The notes beneath the pieces are model-generated. The model saw only the letters and a list, made by a program, of their open reading frames with translations. It made no database searches and was not told the DNA's origin. A stretch of DNA of 38,313 nt from Kiritimatiellaeota bacterium B1221 (GTDB taxonomy: Bacteria; Verrucomicrobiota; Kiritimatiellia; SS1-B-03-39; UBA6053). Positions 26,020 to 35,216 of this stretch are shown here, piece after piece; position 1 is the first letter of the stretch, and every line of letters begins with the position of its first letter. The stretch is from NCBI GenBank assembly GCA_029269125.1, contig JARHXX010000036.1, positions 1-38,313 of the forward strand, in the 5' to 3' direction. Both the position numbers and the translations under genes were made by a program.

Positions 26020-27354
26020 TTAAAATTTCTTTTGTAACAGCTCGGGATTCTGGTGATACAGTTTTATGATTAACTCGCCAAACAGGGAATTCGCCCAGGC
26101 AAACCATTTCCGGCTAAAGCGGCCCGCATGATCCATATGAAAGGATTCATGCATAAAACCGGTCTCTGCATGGGTATTTCGCAGTTGACGCAAACAGTCA
26201 AAAATTTCATCTTTATCATCCGTGGTCAGGGCCTTTACCATAATCGACATGGGCCATAACCAGTCAGGACCTACGTGGGGACCGCCAATCCCTTCACCCG
26301 CTTTTCCCCGCACAAAATAGGGATTGTTTTCACTCCATAAAAACCTGCGGGTGTTCTGATAAAGCGGGTCATTCATCTCACAATACCCCAAATACGGCAG
26401 GCTCAACAGACTGGGTACATTCGCATCATCCATGACCCAGACCGACCCGAACCCATCCACCTCATATGCGTATATTTCGCCAAAAGACGGATGCGTCATG
26501 GTGCCATGGGATTTGAGGGCTGCATCAATTTCATCTGCCAGCAAAAGTAAATCACCGGCCACTTCTTTCGCCGGGGGCATCGACGCCACCTCGCGTAAAT
26601 TCACCACCGCCATCACATTCGCCGGCACCAAAAATTTAAATGTCGTGGCATCATCTGATGGACGAAAATAACTTTTCACCATTCCGCAGGGTTTTACAGG
26701 AAACCCGACGCCATCCTGTAATGTTTCCGTGGGACGGTCAAACTCCCGGGCAAAGCGATAAGGCGATTCTTCGACGCCCTGCTCCACCCGAAAGGTTTGA
26801 ATCACCAATTGAAGCGCTTCCATCCACCGCTCATCAAACACCGTACTTTCCGGACAAACTTCATAAAACCCGGCGGACAAACGTAAGAAAGCACACAGGC
26901 TGTCCATTTCAAATTTACGTTCATGTACCCCGGCCCGCATTTCAGTATAATCCGAGGCCCAATGTGGCGCATCCTCCAGATCAGGCATAAAAGCATTGGC
27001 ATAGGGATCTACCCGAATACAGTCCGCCTGCCGCCGAATCACCCCTTCCAACATGTCCTGCAGGAGAGGGTCTTCACTCGCCAAAGGGATATACGGCCAG
27101 ACTTGATTGGTAGCGTCCCTTAACCACATCGCATTGATATCTCCGGTGATAATACAGGTATCGGTCTCCCCTCCCGCATTCTTGCCCATCCGCACCGTGG
27201 TATCCAGAGTGTTGGGGTAGCAGTTTGCAAATAACCAAGCCAGCTCCGGATCAGCAATGGCGGCTTGAACTTCTATGATTTTCTGCTCGACCGCTTCTGA
27301 ATGAAAAGCGCGGTCGGCAGGTTGGGGACGCTTTGAGGTAAATGTTTTATTCAT
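26020..27354 (-). CDS. GH125 exo-alpha-mannosidase
   Basis: 444 residues, matching family GH125 (metal-independent exo-alpha-1,6-mannosidases). The N-terminal block NCYPNTLDTTV, then DTCIITGDINAMWLRDATNQ and VWPYIPLA, is the family signature. Further conserved blocks are ADCIRVDPYANAFM, FLVPANVMAVVNLREV, GIGGPHVGPDWLWPMSIMVK and TGFMHESFHMDHAGRFSRKW, which include the acidic residues expected in the active site. No signal peptide is seen, so it probably acts in the cytoplasm on imported mannosides. It is transcribed divergently from the FAD oxidoreductase. No Shine-Dalgarno sequence is evident. Confidence 0.93.
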   Translation of the reverse strand: MNKTFTSKRPQPADRAFHSEAVEQKIIEVQAAIADPELAWLFANCYPNTLDTTVRMGKNAGGETDTCIITGDINAMWLRDATNQVWPYIPLASEDPLLQDMLEGVIRRQADCIRVDPYANAFMPDLEDAPHWASDYTEMRAGVHERKFEMDSLCAFLRLSAGFYEVCPESTVFDERWMEALQLVIQTFRVEQGVEESPYRFAREFDRPTETLQDGVGFPVKPCGMVKSYFRPSDDATTFKFLVPANVMAVVNLREVASMPPAKEVAGDLLLLADEIDAALKSHGTMTHPSFGEIYAYEVDGFGSVWVMDDANVPSLLSLPYLGYCEMNDPLYQNTRRFLWSENNPYFVRGKAGEGIGGPHVGPDWLWPMSIMVKALTTDDKDEIFDCLRQLRNTHAETGFMHESFHMDHAGRFSRKWFAWANSLFGELIIKLYHQNPELLQKKF

Positions 27355-27463
27355 AACATCAAACTAACAGTGCAGGCCCATTTCCCACAAGTACAATTCC
27401 CGCAGCGGAACGCCAAAATTTGCGGGCAAGTTTCCTACATTATTTTAGCGACATGCAAAACTT

Positions 27464-27480
27464 TTAAAGCCAAGCTTTAA
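27464..27480. promoter_or_regulatory. 17-bp palindrome in the GH125/FAD-oxidoreductase divergent promoter region
   Basis: TTAAAGC-CAA-GCTTTAA has perfect 7-bp arms, lies 24 bp before the FAD-oxidoreductase start codon and about 110 bp before the GH125 gene. Its form suits a dimeric repressor operator that could co-regulate both genes. No regulator gene lies in the window. Confidence 0.45.
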
Positions 27481-27504
27481 TCAAACCATTGCCTAGGAAA
27501 CATT

Positions 27505-28857
27505 ATGCCCAAAGATACGATCCACCCCAAAATACTTCATCAAGAAGGTGTCCTTGAATCTCCGCGTCAGCTTTCGGTCCGAAACCACTATGAGGTTGTG
27601 GTCTGTGGTGGCGGCCCCGCGGGAGTCGGCGCGGCTCTGGCCGCAGCCAGAGAAGGTGCACGCACTTTGGTCATCGAACAATACGGTATGTTAGGCGGCG
27701 TTTGGACGGCAGGTCTTCTCAATCCCTTTTTCGAATGTGGCGGACGCGGATGGGTGGTCGATGATTTGGTCAGCCGTCTTACCCGGGAAGGCGCTTTCCG
27801 AAAATGGCGGGCGCACGATTACTGTTTCGATGTGGAGGTTATGCGCCGCACCCTCGAACAGATGCTCAGTGAAGCCGGGGCCGACCTCCTGTATTACACC
27901 CGGATCGCTGACAGCATTGTCATCGACGATAAAATTTGTGGCGTGGTCATCGAAAGCAAAGCCGGGCGGCAAGCCGTCATGGCCGAAGTGGTCATCGACA
28001 CCACCGGCGACGGCGACGTCCTGGCACGCTCCGGCTGCGAGTATCAGTTAGGCCGGGAAAGTGACGGACAACTTCAACCCATGACTCTGATGTTCGAAGT
28101 CCGCGGCTTGCCCCATGATTACGAACAGGAAAGCTCACAGGTTCTGTACGACCAAATGATGCATGCCATCAAAACCCATCAGTTAGACTACGAACTTCCC
28201 TATCCCCGTTGCGGCTACGCCCCCTGGATTGTGAGCACCCCCTCCCCCGGCATCGGAGACGTGCAATGCACCCACGTATTCCGCATGAACCCTCTCGATC
28301 CCGGAGATCTCACCCGCGGTACTGTGGACTGCAGGCAACAGGCGGCGGATACAGTTGAAATCCTCAAATGCATCCCCGGGTTTGAACAAGTTGAACTTTC
28401 CCAAACCGCCTCCCAGATCGGTATCCGCGAAGCCCGCCGGTTGGTGGGCCACTATTCAATGGAACGCCAGGACCTTATTGACGGCCGGCGATTTGATGAC
28501 GCGGTAACCAGTTGCGGTTTTGTCATCGATGTACACCACCAGGAAGCCTCCGGAAAAGAAGTTGAAATGGTTCACACCCGAATTAAACCCTACGAGATTC
28601 CCTACCGGTGCCTGCTCCCCCGGGACCTGCGCGGGTTGTTGGTGGCCGGACGTTGTATCTCCGGCAGCCATGAGGCCCACGCGTCTTACCGCGTCACCGG
28701 CACCGCCATGGCCCTGGGTCAGGCCGCCGGACTCGCGGCCGCACAAGCCCTCCGCCAAAAAATTGAACTCGATGCCGTCGACGGCAAACAACTGCGCGCC
28801 ATCCTGAAAAAGCGGGGAGCCAAATTCGCAGATGAAGTGGCCGTTCTGCATCAATAA
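27505..28857 (+). CDS. FAD-dependent oxidoreductase (FAD_oxidored family)
   Basis: 450 residues. The FAD-binding Rossmann motif VVCGGGPAGVGAALAAAREG lies near residues 31-50, followed by IEQYGMLGGVWTAGLLNPFF, typical of the FAD_oxidored family abundant in PVC and Bacteroidetes sugar-utilisation loci. The second FAD contact, GLLVAGRCISGSHEAHASYR with GTAMALGQAAGLAAA, lies near the C-terminus. AGGAAA sits 4 nt before the ATG. The substrate is unknown; pairing with the divergent mannosidase suggests oxidation of a sugar or sugar acid (inference). No signal peptide. Confidence 0.9.
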   Translation: MPKDTIHPKILHQEGVLESPRQLSVRNHYEVVVCGGGPAGVGAALAAAREGARTLVIEQYGMLGGVWTAGLLNPFFECGGRGWVVDDLVSRLTREGAFRKWRAHDYCFDVEVMRRTLEQMLSEAGADLLYYTRIADSIVIDDKICGVVIESKAGRQAVMAEVVIDTTGDGDVLARSGCEYQLGRESDGQLQPMTLMFEVRGLPHDYEQESSQVLYDQMMHAIKTHQLDYELPYPRCGYAPWIVSTPSPGIGDVQCTHVFRMNPLDPGDLTRGTVDCRQQAADTVEILKCIPGFEQVELSQTASQIGIREARRLVGHYSMERQDLIDGRRFDDAVTSCGFVIDVHHQEASGKEVEMVHTRIKPYEIPYRCLLPRDLRGLLVAGRCISGSHEAHASYRVTGTAMALGQAAGLAAAQALRQKIELDAVDGKQLRAILKKRGAKFADEVAVLHQ

Positions 28858-28952
28858 ACGAAAGAGACATCTTCCCCCCTGAAGTCCCCGAACAAAACGT
28901 TCCATGTTCTTTTTCAATTTATCTGAACTCTCCGTCATGGTAGAGACCCCGC

Positions 28953-29750
28953 ATGGATTTAAGTATTCTCATACCCGCGTACAACGAGGCGGAGCGTATT
29001 CGCTCCACCTTGGACAGCTATGGGAATGCGGTCGAAAATCTTAACGCCGAGATTTTGGTCATTGTCAACGGAAGCAACGATCAAACCGAAAGCCTCATTC
29101 GAGAGGAATACCTCCCCCGCTATTCAAAAATACGCCTGGTCGTTATTCCCGAAAAAGTGGGAAAAGGCGGTGCCCTCATGCGGGGAATCTCCGAATCCTC
29201 AGGGAAAAAAATTGCTTTTACCGATGCCGATGGCTCCACGCCGCCCGAGGCCTTATGGGCGCTGGTGGCAAAGCTGGACCGGCCCGGAATCGTGCTGGGC
29301 TCCCGGTGGATGCCGGATTCCATTATCGGTCGCAAACAACCACTTTCCCGACGGGTCATGTCCCGTATTTTCAACTTCTATGTCCGGCTGCTCTTCGGAT
29401 TAAACGTCACCGACACCCAGTGCGGAGCCAAAGTCATCTCCCGGGAAGTGCTCACCGCGATCATCCCCGCCGTCGGCACCACCCAATGGGCATTTGATGT
29501 GGAAGTTCTATTTCAAATCCGGCGCGCGGGTTACCCCCTCCGGGAATTCCCCACCGAATGGAATGACGTCTCCGGTTCCAAAGTGAAAATCTTTCGATCT
29601 TCGATCGAAATGACCTTCGCCCTCATCCGGCTCCGCTGCATCTACTCCCCCTTAAAACCCCTGGTAACCCTCTGGGACCGCAGTTTGGGACGGAAATTAT
29701 TTGATCGGCGGATGGCCCGAATGCGCTCGATCTACGCTCAAAACACATGA
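28953..29750 (+). CDS. Family 2 glycosyltransferase (dolichyl-phosphate glucosyltransferase-like)
   Basis: 265 residues with a GT-A fold. The N-terminal LSILIPAYNEAERIRSTLDS, the DxD motif in FTDADGSTPPEALW, GSRWMPDS and TDTQCGAKVISREVL are typical of the ALG5/DPM1-like GT2 branch that transfers a sugar from a nucleotide to a polyprenyl phosphate. No clear membrane helices are seen. The stop overlaps the start of the flippase-like gene (ATGA), so the pair is coupled. The donor sugar cannot be read from the sequence. Confidence 0.9.
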   Translation: MDLSILIPAYNEAERIRSTLDSYGNAVENLNAEILVIVNGSNDQTESLIREEYLPRYSKIRLVVIPEKVGKGGALMRGISESSGKKIAFTDADGSTPPEALWALVAKLDRPGIVLGSRWMPDSIIGRKQPLSRRVMSRIFNFYVRLLFGLNVTDTQCGAKVISREVLTAIIPAVGTTQWAFDVEVLFQIRRAGYPLREFPTEWNDVSGSKVKIFRSSIEMTFALIRLRCIYSPLKPLVTLWDRSLGRKLFDRRMARMRSIYAQNT

Positions 29751-30994
29751 AGCGCAAAGATCCATTTGAAAGCCAGAGCCTCATGCTTATCGCCGCCGCC
29801 ATGGTCGGCCATGTGGGCAATTATGCCTATCACCTCATTACCGGCCGGCTGTTGTCCACCACGGAATACGGACTGCTCATGGCCTTGTTCGGATTGATTA
29901 ATATCCTCCTCATTCCCATGTCCGCCCTGGGACTCGCCCTCACCCGCACAGTGGCAGTCGATATCCATCAGCAAAACGGATCAGGTCTTCCGGCACTCAC
30001 CCGAAACTGGGCCCGCGGCATGATCCTCTGCGCAGGGGGTTTTATCCTGTTCGCCTGGATGTTTGCCCGCCCCTTACAAACAGCCCTGGGGTTCAACCGC
30101 GTAGCGCCAATCCTGCTCGCCGCCTGCATACCGGGTTTCAACCTGCTCCTCACCCTTTGCGGCGCCTTGCTCCAGGGATTGCAGCAATTTAAAGGTTTGG
30201 CCCTCCGCGGAAGCATGCTCTTTGTCATCCGGGCACTGCTGGTCTCCGCCTGTTTACTTCTCGGATGGAGAGCCGCCGGCTGGGCTTTGCTTGCACATCT
30301 GCTGGGGATGTGCGGAGCCTTCGCCGTCAGTGTCGGTTTTCTCTGGTCCAAAATCCCGAAAACCCCAACCCGCCCCGCACCGTCCACCACGCCCATTCTG
30401 TATCAGGCTTTAAAAGCCTTCCCCATCCTGCTCGCTTTTTCCACCCTAATGACCGCAGATGTCATTCTTGCCCGCAGCTACTTTCCTCCCGACCTCTCGG
30501 GGCGCTTTGCCCAGGCCGCCACCCTGGGCCGCATGATCCTCTGGCTCCCCCTTCCGATTGCCCAGGTTCTTTTCCCCAAAGTGGTCCGCGAAAACGATGC
30601 CACTCCCGCCCAGCGGAAAACCCTCCGGAAAGCGATGGGCTACACCGTCGGTATGGTTGTGGCGGCAACTGCCGTCGCCTGGATCGTGCCCTCCCTCGCT
30701 CTCCGCATTGTATTTGGTATCGCAAACGCACCCGCAGAGCAAATATTTTGGTTTCGGGGTGTTGCTTTGGCCATGGCCCCGCTGGGTCCGGTTTATCTGC
30801 TTATGCAGTACGAACTCGCACGGGGAAAAATTCAACGCATGCTCCCCCTCTGTCTTTTCGCCCCCGCATTCCTCACCGCCTCCCTGTTTTTCCATGAAAG
30901 CCCCCGCCAACTCATTCTCCTGCTCATGTTCACAAACCTCTTGGCACTCATCAGCGCTCTCCCCCAACTCTTCCGGGACGAAAGCCGGCACTAA
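29747..30994 (+). CDS. Wzx-like polysaccharide flippase (MOP superfamily)
   Basis: 415 residues, highly hydrophobic with about 12 membrane segments (for example LMALFGLINILLIPMSALGL, ALLVSACLLLGWRAAGWALL, IVPSLALRIVFGI). The N-terminal AAAMVGHVGNYAYHLITGRL and STTEYGLLMALFG follow the pattern of O-antigen/teichoic-acid flippases. It is coupled to the preceding GT2 by an ATGA overlap. Likely role: moving a lipid-linked glycan across the inner membrane. The end overlaps the convergent histidine kinase by 4 bp. Confidence 0.8.
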   Translation: MKRKDPFESQSLMLIAAAMVGHVGNYAYHLITGRLLSTTEYGLLMALFGLINILLIPMSALGLALTRTVAVDIHQQNGSGLPALTRNWARGMILCAGGFILFAWMFARPLQTALGFNRVAPILLAACIPGFNLLLTLCGALLQGLQQFKGLALRGSMLFVIRALLVSACLLLGWRAAGWALLAHLLGMCGAFAVSVGFLWSKIPKTPTRPAPSTTPILYQALKAFPILLAFSTLMTADVILARSYFPPDLSGRFAQAATLGRMILWLPLPIAQVLFPKVVRENDATPAQRKTLRKAMGYTVGMVVAATAVAWIVPSLALRIVFGIANAPAEQIFWFRGVALAMAPLGPVYLLMQYELARGKIQRMLPLCLFAPAFLTASLFFHESPRQLILLLMFTNLLALISALPQLFRDESRH

Positions 30995-32325
30995 GGCAGC
31001 TGAACTTTAAACAGGGCCCCCTGGTTCAGTTCACTTTCACAGGTGATTTCACCGCCCATGGCCTCCACAATTTTATGAGTGATAGACAACCCCAACCCCA
31101 CCGAAGGTTCACCGGCAGTCGGCCGGGTACTCAGCTTCGCAAACCTCACGAAAAGGTTCTGTTTGTCTTCCTCCGAGAAGCCCCGCCCCTCATTATACAC
31201 TTCAAAACATACCCCTTGCGCCGCGGGAAAAAGGCTCACCCGGACCGCCCCCCCGGGAATTGCATATTTTAACGCATTGGAAACCAAATTATCCAGAATC
31301 TGCCCCAGCGCGCCGGCATCGGTTACGGCCCGCACATCCGCCAGTTCCGGAGTGATCTTCAGAACTTTTCTCCGGGCCTTCTCAAGATAATTAGACAGGC
31401 AGGTTTCAAACAGTGGCTTAAGATCCACCTCTTCCATATTCAAAGGATAACGGCCCGATTCTATGGTGTTCACATCCAGGATATCCTGAACAATCTTTTG
31501 CATTCGCTTGGAGTTCTCCGCAATTTCATGTGAATAATCCCGCAAATCCTTATCACTCACCACCTCTAAATCCCGCAGCAGTTCCGCATACCCGTTTATC
31601 ACCGTCAGCGGATTGCTTAAATCGTGTGCGGCGATTCCCAGAAATTCATTTTTCTCCAGATTTAAACGGGTCAACTCCTCCACCGCATTTTTCAATTCCC
31701 GTTCTGCAACATCCCGCTCCCCCATCACTTTGCGCCGATAATATTCCACAATAAATCCCAAGGCACACATAAAAGTCGCCAAGCCGGCATACCCCACCAG
31801 GGTCACCCATCCGTGTTCATTTTCGGGATATAAAATCGGCAGCGCAACCTGTATCACATCCATGGCGGACAAGCCCGCAACCAACACCACAATCGCCACA
31901 CTGATCCAAAAAGCCTGCCGGTGTTTCGGCACCAACAACTGCGTGCAAAAAGGCATCGTGGCCAGCCAAGCAACGGCATGTCCATGAGTCCCGCCCTCAA
32001 TGATCGACAACCACGTAAACATCGTAACCAAAGATGCGACAAAACAAAGGGCCGCCAAATGAACCCTCCCTTTTCGCAGACAAAACCAAGGCAGGGTCAG
32101 AAAAAGTAAACTGTTACACAGAATCGCCAATGCCCCGGCATGATGCCCGATGAACAAATAATAAATCGCATACCCAATGGAAAAAAGCCCCCCAACCGAG
32201 GTAAACCCCACAATCAAATTCGCCTGTCGATTCTTTTCAGGATGCTCATCTTCACCGGGGAAAAGATCTTCTGGAGAAGGATGCCATACAGCTCTAAATA
32301 TGCGGAGGAGTTGATCCATGATCAA
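30991..32325 (-). CDS. Membrane sensor histidine kinase, orphan
   Basis: 444 residues. Residues about 35-205 hold six hydrophobic segments with no large extracytoplasmic domain, suggesting a membrane-sensed signal. A short coiled coil (about 205-230) leads to the HisKA domain, with H-box GIAAHDLSNPLTVINGYAEL (phosphoacceptor His near 233). The HATPase_c domain has N-box QILDNLVSNALKYA, a G1-type NEGRGF in place of DxGxG (an Asn variant seen in other kinases) and G2 GLGLSITHKIVEAMGG. No response regulator is adjacent, so the partner is elsewhere. The 4-bp tail-to-tail overlap with the flippase gene leaves no terminator between them. Confidence 0.93.
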   Translation of the reverse strand: MIMDQLLRIFRAVWHPSPEDLFPGEDEHPEKNRQANLIVGFTSVGGLFSIGYAIYYLFIGHHAGALAILCNSLLFLTLPWFCLRKGRVHLAALCFVASLVTMFTWLSIIEGGTHGHAVAWLATMPFCTQLLVPKHRQAFWISVAIVVLVAGLSAMDVIQVALPILYPENEHGWVTLVGYAGLATFMCALGFIVEYYRRKVMGERDVAERELKNAVEELTRLNLEKNEFLGIAAHDLSNPLTVINGYAELLRDLEVVSDKDLRDYSHEIAENSKRMQKIVQDILDVNTIESGRYPLNMEEVDLKPLFETCLSNYLEKARRKVLKITPELADVRAVTDAGALGQILDNLVSNALKYAIPGGAVRVSLFPAAQGVCFEVYNEGRGFSEEDKQNLFVRFAKLSTRPTAGEPSVGLGLSITHKIVEAMGGEITCESELNQGALFKVQLP

Positions 32326-32342
32326 ATCAGGATGCTAAAGAT

Positions 32343-33623
32343 CTACTTTAATTTCAACCACCAATACACAAATCCCAGACTGCAGGCTGTCAGAAAAACC
32401 AATCCCGCCCAACTTAGCGCGGTCAAGACTCGGCCCGGACGATAGATTTCCGGTACCCATTCCGCCCGCATAGCCGCGAAATTAATCCAGGCAAATACCG
32501 GTGACGTCACGAACGACACCACCATCGCCAGAAATAACATCTGACCCAGATTTGTCACAAAACAAAAGTTCACCGTCATTGCCGCCACCAAACAAAGCAA
32601 AATCCAAAAAATGTGGAACTGCTGCCACTTCCCTTCCTGATGCCTGAACAAAGCCATCGAAACGCCAAGCGAACGGGGATACCCGTCCACACAGGTTAGG
32701 GTAGTGCTGAACATGGTGATAAAGGCTGCCACCGCCACCACCGGACGGGCCCAATCCCCGATACTGCGGGCATAAAGGGTGATAAACTCTCCGGCAAAAA
32801 CACCCCCCTTCGGGCTGAAACTTTCCCCCGTCCCAAACATCACCAAAGCCCCGAGGGCCAAAAAGAACATCGCCAACACCGTGGTCCCCAAATACCCAAT
32901 GTGAAAATCGATCATCGCATGCTTCATCGATGCCCGGTATCCGGTTTCCTTTTCCCGCGACATCATCCACAACGAAGGCCAGGCCCCCACATCAATCGGC
33001 GCCGGCATCCAGCCCATAAACTGCACCAGAAAACCCACAGAAGCCAAGGCCCACGGAGAATCAGCTTCAAAACCTTCAACCATCTGACTCCCTTTACTCA
33101 AAGCCATCATCACAGCGAACAGTGTGCAAACCGTAAGCAACAACATGATCACTTTGGTCACTTTATCCAGTAAATGATAATGACCGAAAATGATGATAGC
33201 CGCACACCCACTGGAAATCACCAGCGAAAGGACTTTGGGTTCCCAATGACCGGGCATCCCCAAATTTAAGGCCAGGCTTCCGGAGATCAGCGAAACCCCG
33301 GCAATATTAAATACCGCATTCACCAGATTCAGCAGGAAGAAAGCCAGCAGGTAACCTTTCCCCAGGCGACGATAGCCATGCAGAATGGTCTCCCCCGTCG
33401 CCGCCGTATAACGGGCCCCATACATAAAAAAGGGATACTTAAACAGATTCACCAACAGCATCACGATCAACAGCGACCAGCCGAATTGTGCACCGGCCTT
33501 GGTGGAAGCCACCAGATGTGATCCTCCCACCGCCGCCGCGGCCATCAGAATGCCCGGACCCAGAGCTTGAAGCAGGTTTCCTTTTTGACTCAGATCCGTG
33601 GGGACGATACGTTGTTCTTTCAT
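32343..33623 (-). CDS. Nramp-family transporter lacking canonical metal-binding motifs
   Basis: 426 residues, about 11 membrane segments. The first segment ALGPGILMAAAAVGGSHLVA aligns with Nramp TM1, but the metal-ligand motif DPGN is replaced by VGGS. The TM6 region GFLVQFMGWMPAPIDVGAWP has MPAP where Nramp proteins have MPHN. TM1 ends STKAGAQFGWSL, still Nramp-like. Substrate specificity is therefore uncertain; it may not carry Mn/Fe by the known mechanism. It lies 17 bp upstream of the histidine kinase on the same strand and may be co-transcribed with it. Confidence 0.78.
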   Translation of the reverse strand: MKEQRIVPTDLSQKGNLLQALGPGILMAAAAVGGSHLVASTKAGAQFGWSLLIVMLLVNLFKYPFFMYGARYTAATGETILHGYRRLGKGYLLAFFLLNLVNAVFNIAGVSLISGSLALNLGMPGHWEPKVLSLVISSGCAAIIIFGHYHLLDKVTKVIMLLLTVCTLFAVMMALSKGSQMVEGFEADSPWALASVGFLVQFMGWMPAPIDVGAWPSLWMMSREKETGYRASMKHAMIDFHIGYLGTTVLAMFFLALGALVMFGTGESFSPKGGVFAGEFITLYARSIGDWARPVVAVAAFITMFSTTLTCVDGYPRSLGVSMALFRHQEGKWQQFHIFWILLCLVAAMTVNFCFVTNLGQMLFLAMVVSFVTSPVFAWINFAAMRAEWVPEIYRPGRVLTALSWAGLVFLTACSLGFVYWWLKLK

Positions 33624-33777
33624 AAAATTTATTTAAACCGCGCCTGCATTCGAATAAATGCAAATTTGGATTTTTCTTTGCGCATACCCAGTGGCGGCGC
33701 GCCTTCCCTTATGCCGTCTCATCCATAGCCCCTTCGGCCGCCGGTCACCGGAAACAGGGCTCCCACACAGCACCGGG

Positions 33778-34539
33778 CTACCCCAACACCACACCCACAG
33801 GACAATGATCCGACCCGTGGACGTCCTGTAAAATAAACGCTTCTTTTAAGTTCGGTTGCAAATCGGGTGACAAGCACACGTAATCAATCCGCCAGCCCAC
33901 ATTCCGTTTGCGCGCGGCGGCCCGGTAACTCCACCAGCTATACTCCCCCGCCGCATCCGGATGCAAAGCGCGGAAACTGTCGATAAATCCCGCTTTCACG
34001 ATGTTATCAAAGCCCATCCGCTCCTCATCCGTAAACCCCGCACTTTTATGATTGGCATCCGGACGGGCCAAATCAATTTCTTTGTGGGCCACATTCAAAT
34101 CGCCACAAAACACCACCGGCTTGGATTTTTCCAGCTCCTTCATATAGGCCAGAAAATCCACATCCCACTCCCCGCTCCGATAGGGTAACCGCAATAAATC
34201 ATTTTTAGAATTCGGGGTATAAACCGTAACCATCCAAAAATCTTCAAGCTCCACCGCGATCACTCTTCCCTCCTGATCATGTTTTTCAATCCCCATACCC
34301 AGACGCTGCTCCAACACCGGCAACTTACTGGCCAACAGTGTGCCCGAATATCCCGGTTTTTTGGCCGGATGCCAGATTACCGTATATTCGCTCGAAAACG
34401 TGTACGGGACCTGATCCGGAAAGGCTTTGGTTTCCTGCAAACATAGGATGTCCGGCTGCTCCGCCTCCATAAATTCGGCAAAGCCTTTTTTCAGACAGGC
34501 ACGAATGCCATTCACGTTCCAGGAAATTATTTTTGTCAT
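33778..34539 (-). CDS. xth: Exodeoxyribonuclease III
   Basis: 253 residues; AP endonuclease and 3'-5' exonuclease of base excision repair. The chosen ATG (34537-34539) gives [20 protein letters not shown], the family start; a longer frame from 34614 adds 25 residues without homology. Catalytic blocks are present: LCLQETKA (metal-binding Glu), [34 protein letters not shown] and the C-terminal SDHCPV (Asp-His). No Shine-Dalgarno sequence is evident. Single gene unit. Confidence 0.95.
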   Translation of the reverse strand: MTKIISWNVNGIRACLKKGFAEFMEAEQPDILCLQETKAFPDQVPYTFSSEYTVIWHPAKKPGYSGTLLASKLPVLEQRLGMGIEKHDQEGRVIAVELEDFWMVTVYTPNSKNDLLRLPYRSGEWDVDFLAYMKELEKSKPVVFCGDLNVAHKEIDLARPDANHKSAGFTDEERMGFDNIVKAGFIDSFRALHPDAAGEYSWWSYRAAARKRNVGWRIDYVCLSPDLQPNLKEAFILQDVHGSDHCPVGVVLG

Positions 34540-34667
34540 AAGTTTGGGGAGGGGAAATGATAGAATCAGTTGTGTAAGGTGTGGAGGTATAAAATCTGAC
34601 ATCACAAATCTCAAATCTTAAATTCGACTTCCCGCGATAAACCCCCACACCCCCCGAAAAACACCGG

Positions 34668-35147
34668 AAATCCTCTTTATGAGAAATAGACCCCCTCTTC
34701 GCATGGGCAATCAACGCACAACAATGTTCACCCTCAATAATCAGATAGTTGCCGCACAGCCGGGAAAGCTTCCCCCGCGCATAGGAAAAAAACAATTGGT
34801 TAAACAGCGCAAACCCCACATCACTGACCACATGCAAACGACGACGTTCTTTCACCCCACAAACCACTTCTCTCCCCCCCCCCAATGGGCGCATAAACCG
34901 GCTCCCCCCAACCAAACGTATCAGCCAATTGGACCTGCCCTGAAAGATACTTCGATGTCGATTTCTGATGCCACACCTCTCCCTCCGGCGTTTTCGCTAA
35001 ACGATAGAAATCATACGCATACGTCATCCCCCATGCATGGGTGCCATGACTGGGGACGGCGTCACCCGGAGAATTCAGTACATTCCATTCCCCTCTCAAT
35101 GGAGGCGACACAACCATAGGCTTCACTTCCTCTCCTTGAGCAGCCAC
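34668..35147 (-). pseudogene. Broken M23-family metallopeptidase remnant
   Basis: Two overlapping frames together spell an M23-like protein. The first (from a GTG at 35147) has PPLRGEWNVLNSPGDAVPSH and TFGWGEPVYAPIG, then fails at a run of ten G (minus strand, 34874-34883). The second frame resumes with REVVCGVKERRRLHVVSDVG and GNYLIIEGEHCCALIAHAKR. Removing one G rejoins them. The C-terminal GNSG...HLHF part of M23 peptidases is absent. A third shift may lie in the signal peptide, where a neighbouring frame reads MLLFAIFTA. Probably non-functional. The remaining 34540-34667 has no gene. Confidence 0.7.
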
Positions 35148-35216
35148 ATCGCTCGCATGCGCGGCGGTGCAGTAAAAATCGCAAACAACAGCATCGGACC
35201 CTGACCCGTTAAATCT

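Noticed and set aside
30446..30991. Open frame of 181 codons antisense to the flippase gene
   Set aside because: The plus-strand product has about 12 convincing membrane helices and is translationally coupled; the antisense product is Gly/Glu/His-rich without family character.
34325..34915. Minus-strand frame of 196 codons overlapping the start of xth as an independent gene
   Set aside because: Its first half is the second part of the frameshifted M23 gene and the last half runs out of frame into xth; best explained as pseudogene plus shadow.
34679..35119. Plus-strand open frame of 146 codons
   Set aside because: Antisense to the decayed M23 gene; Pro/His/Thr-rich without start signal or homology.
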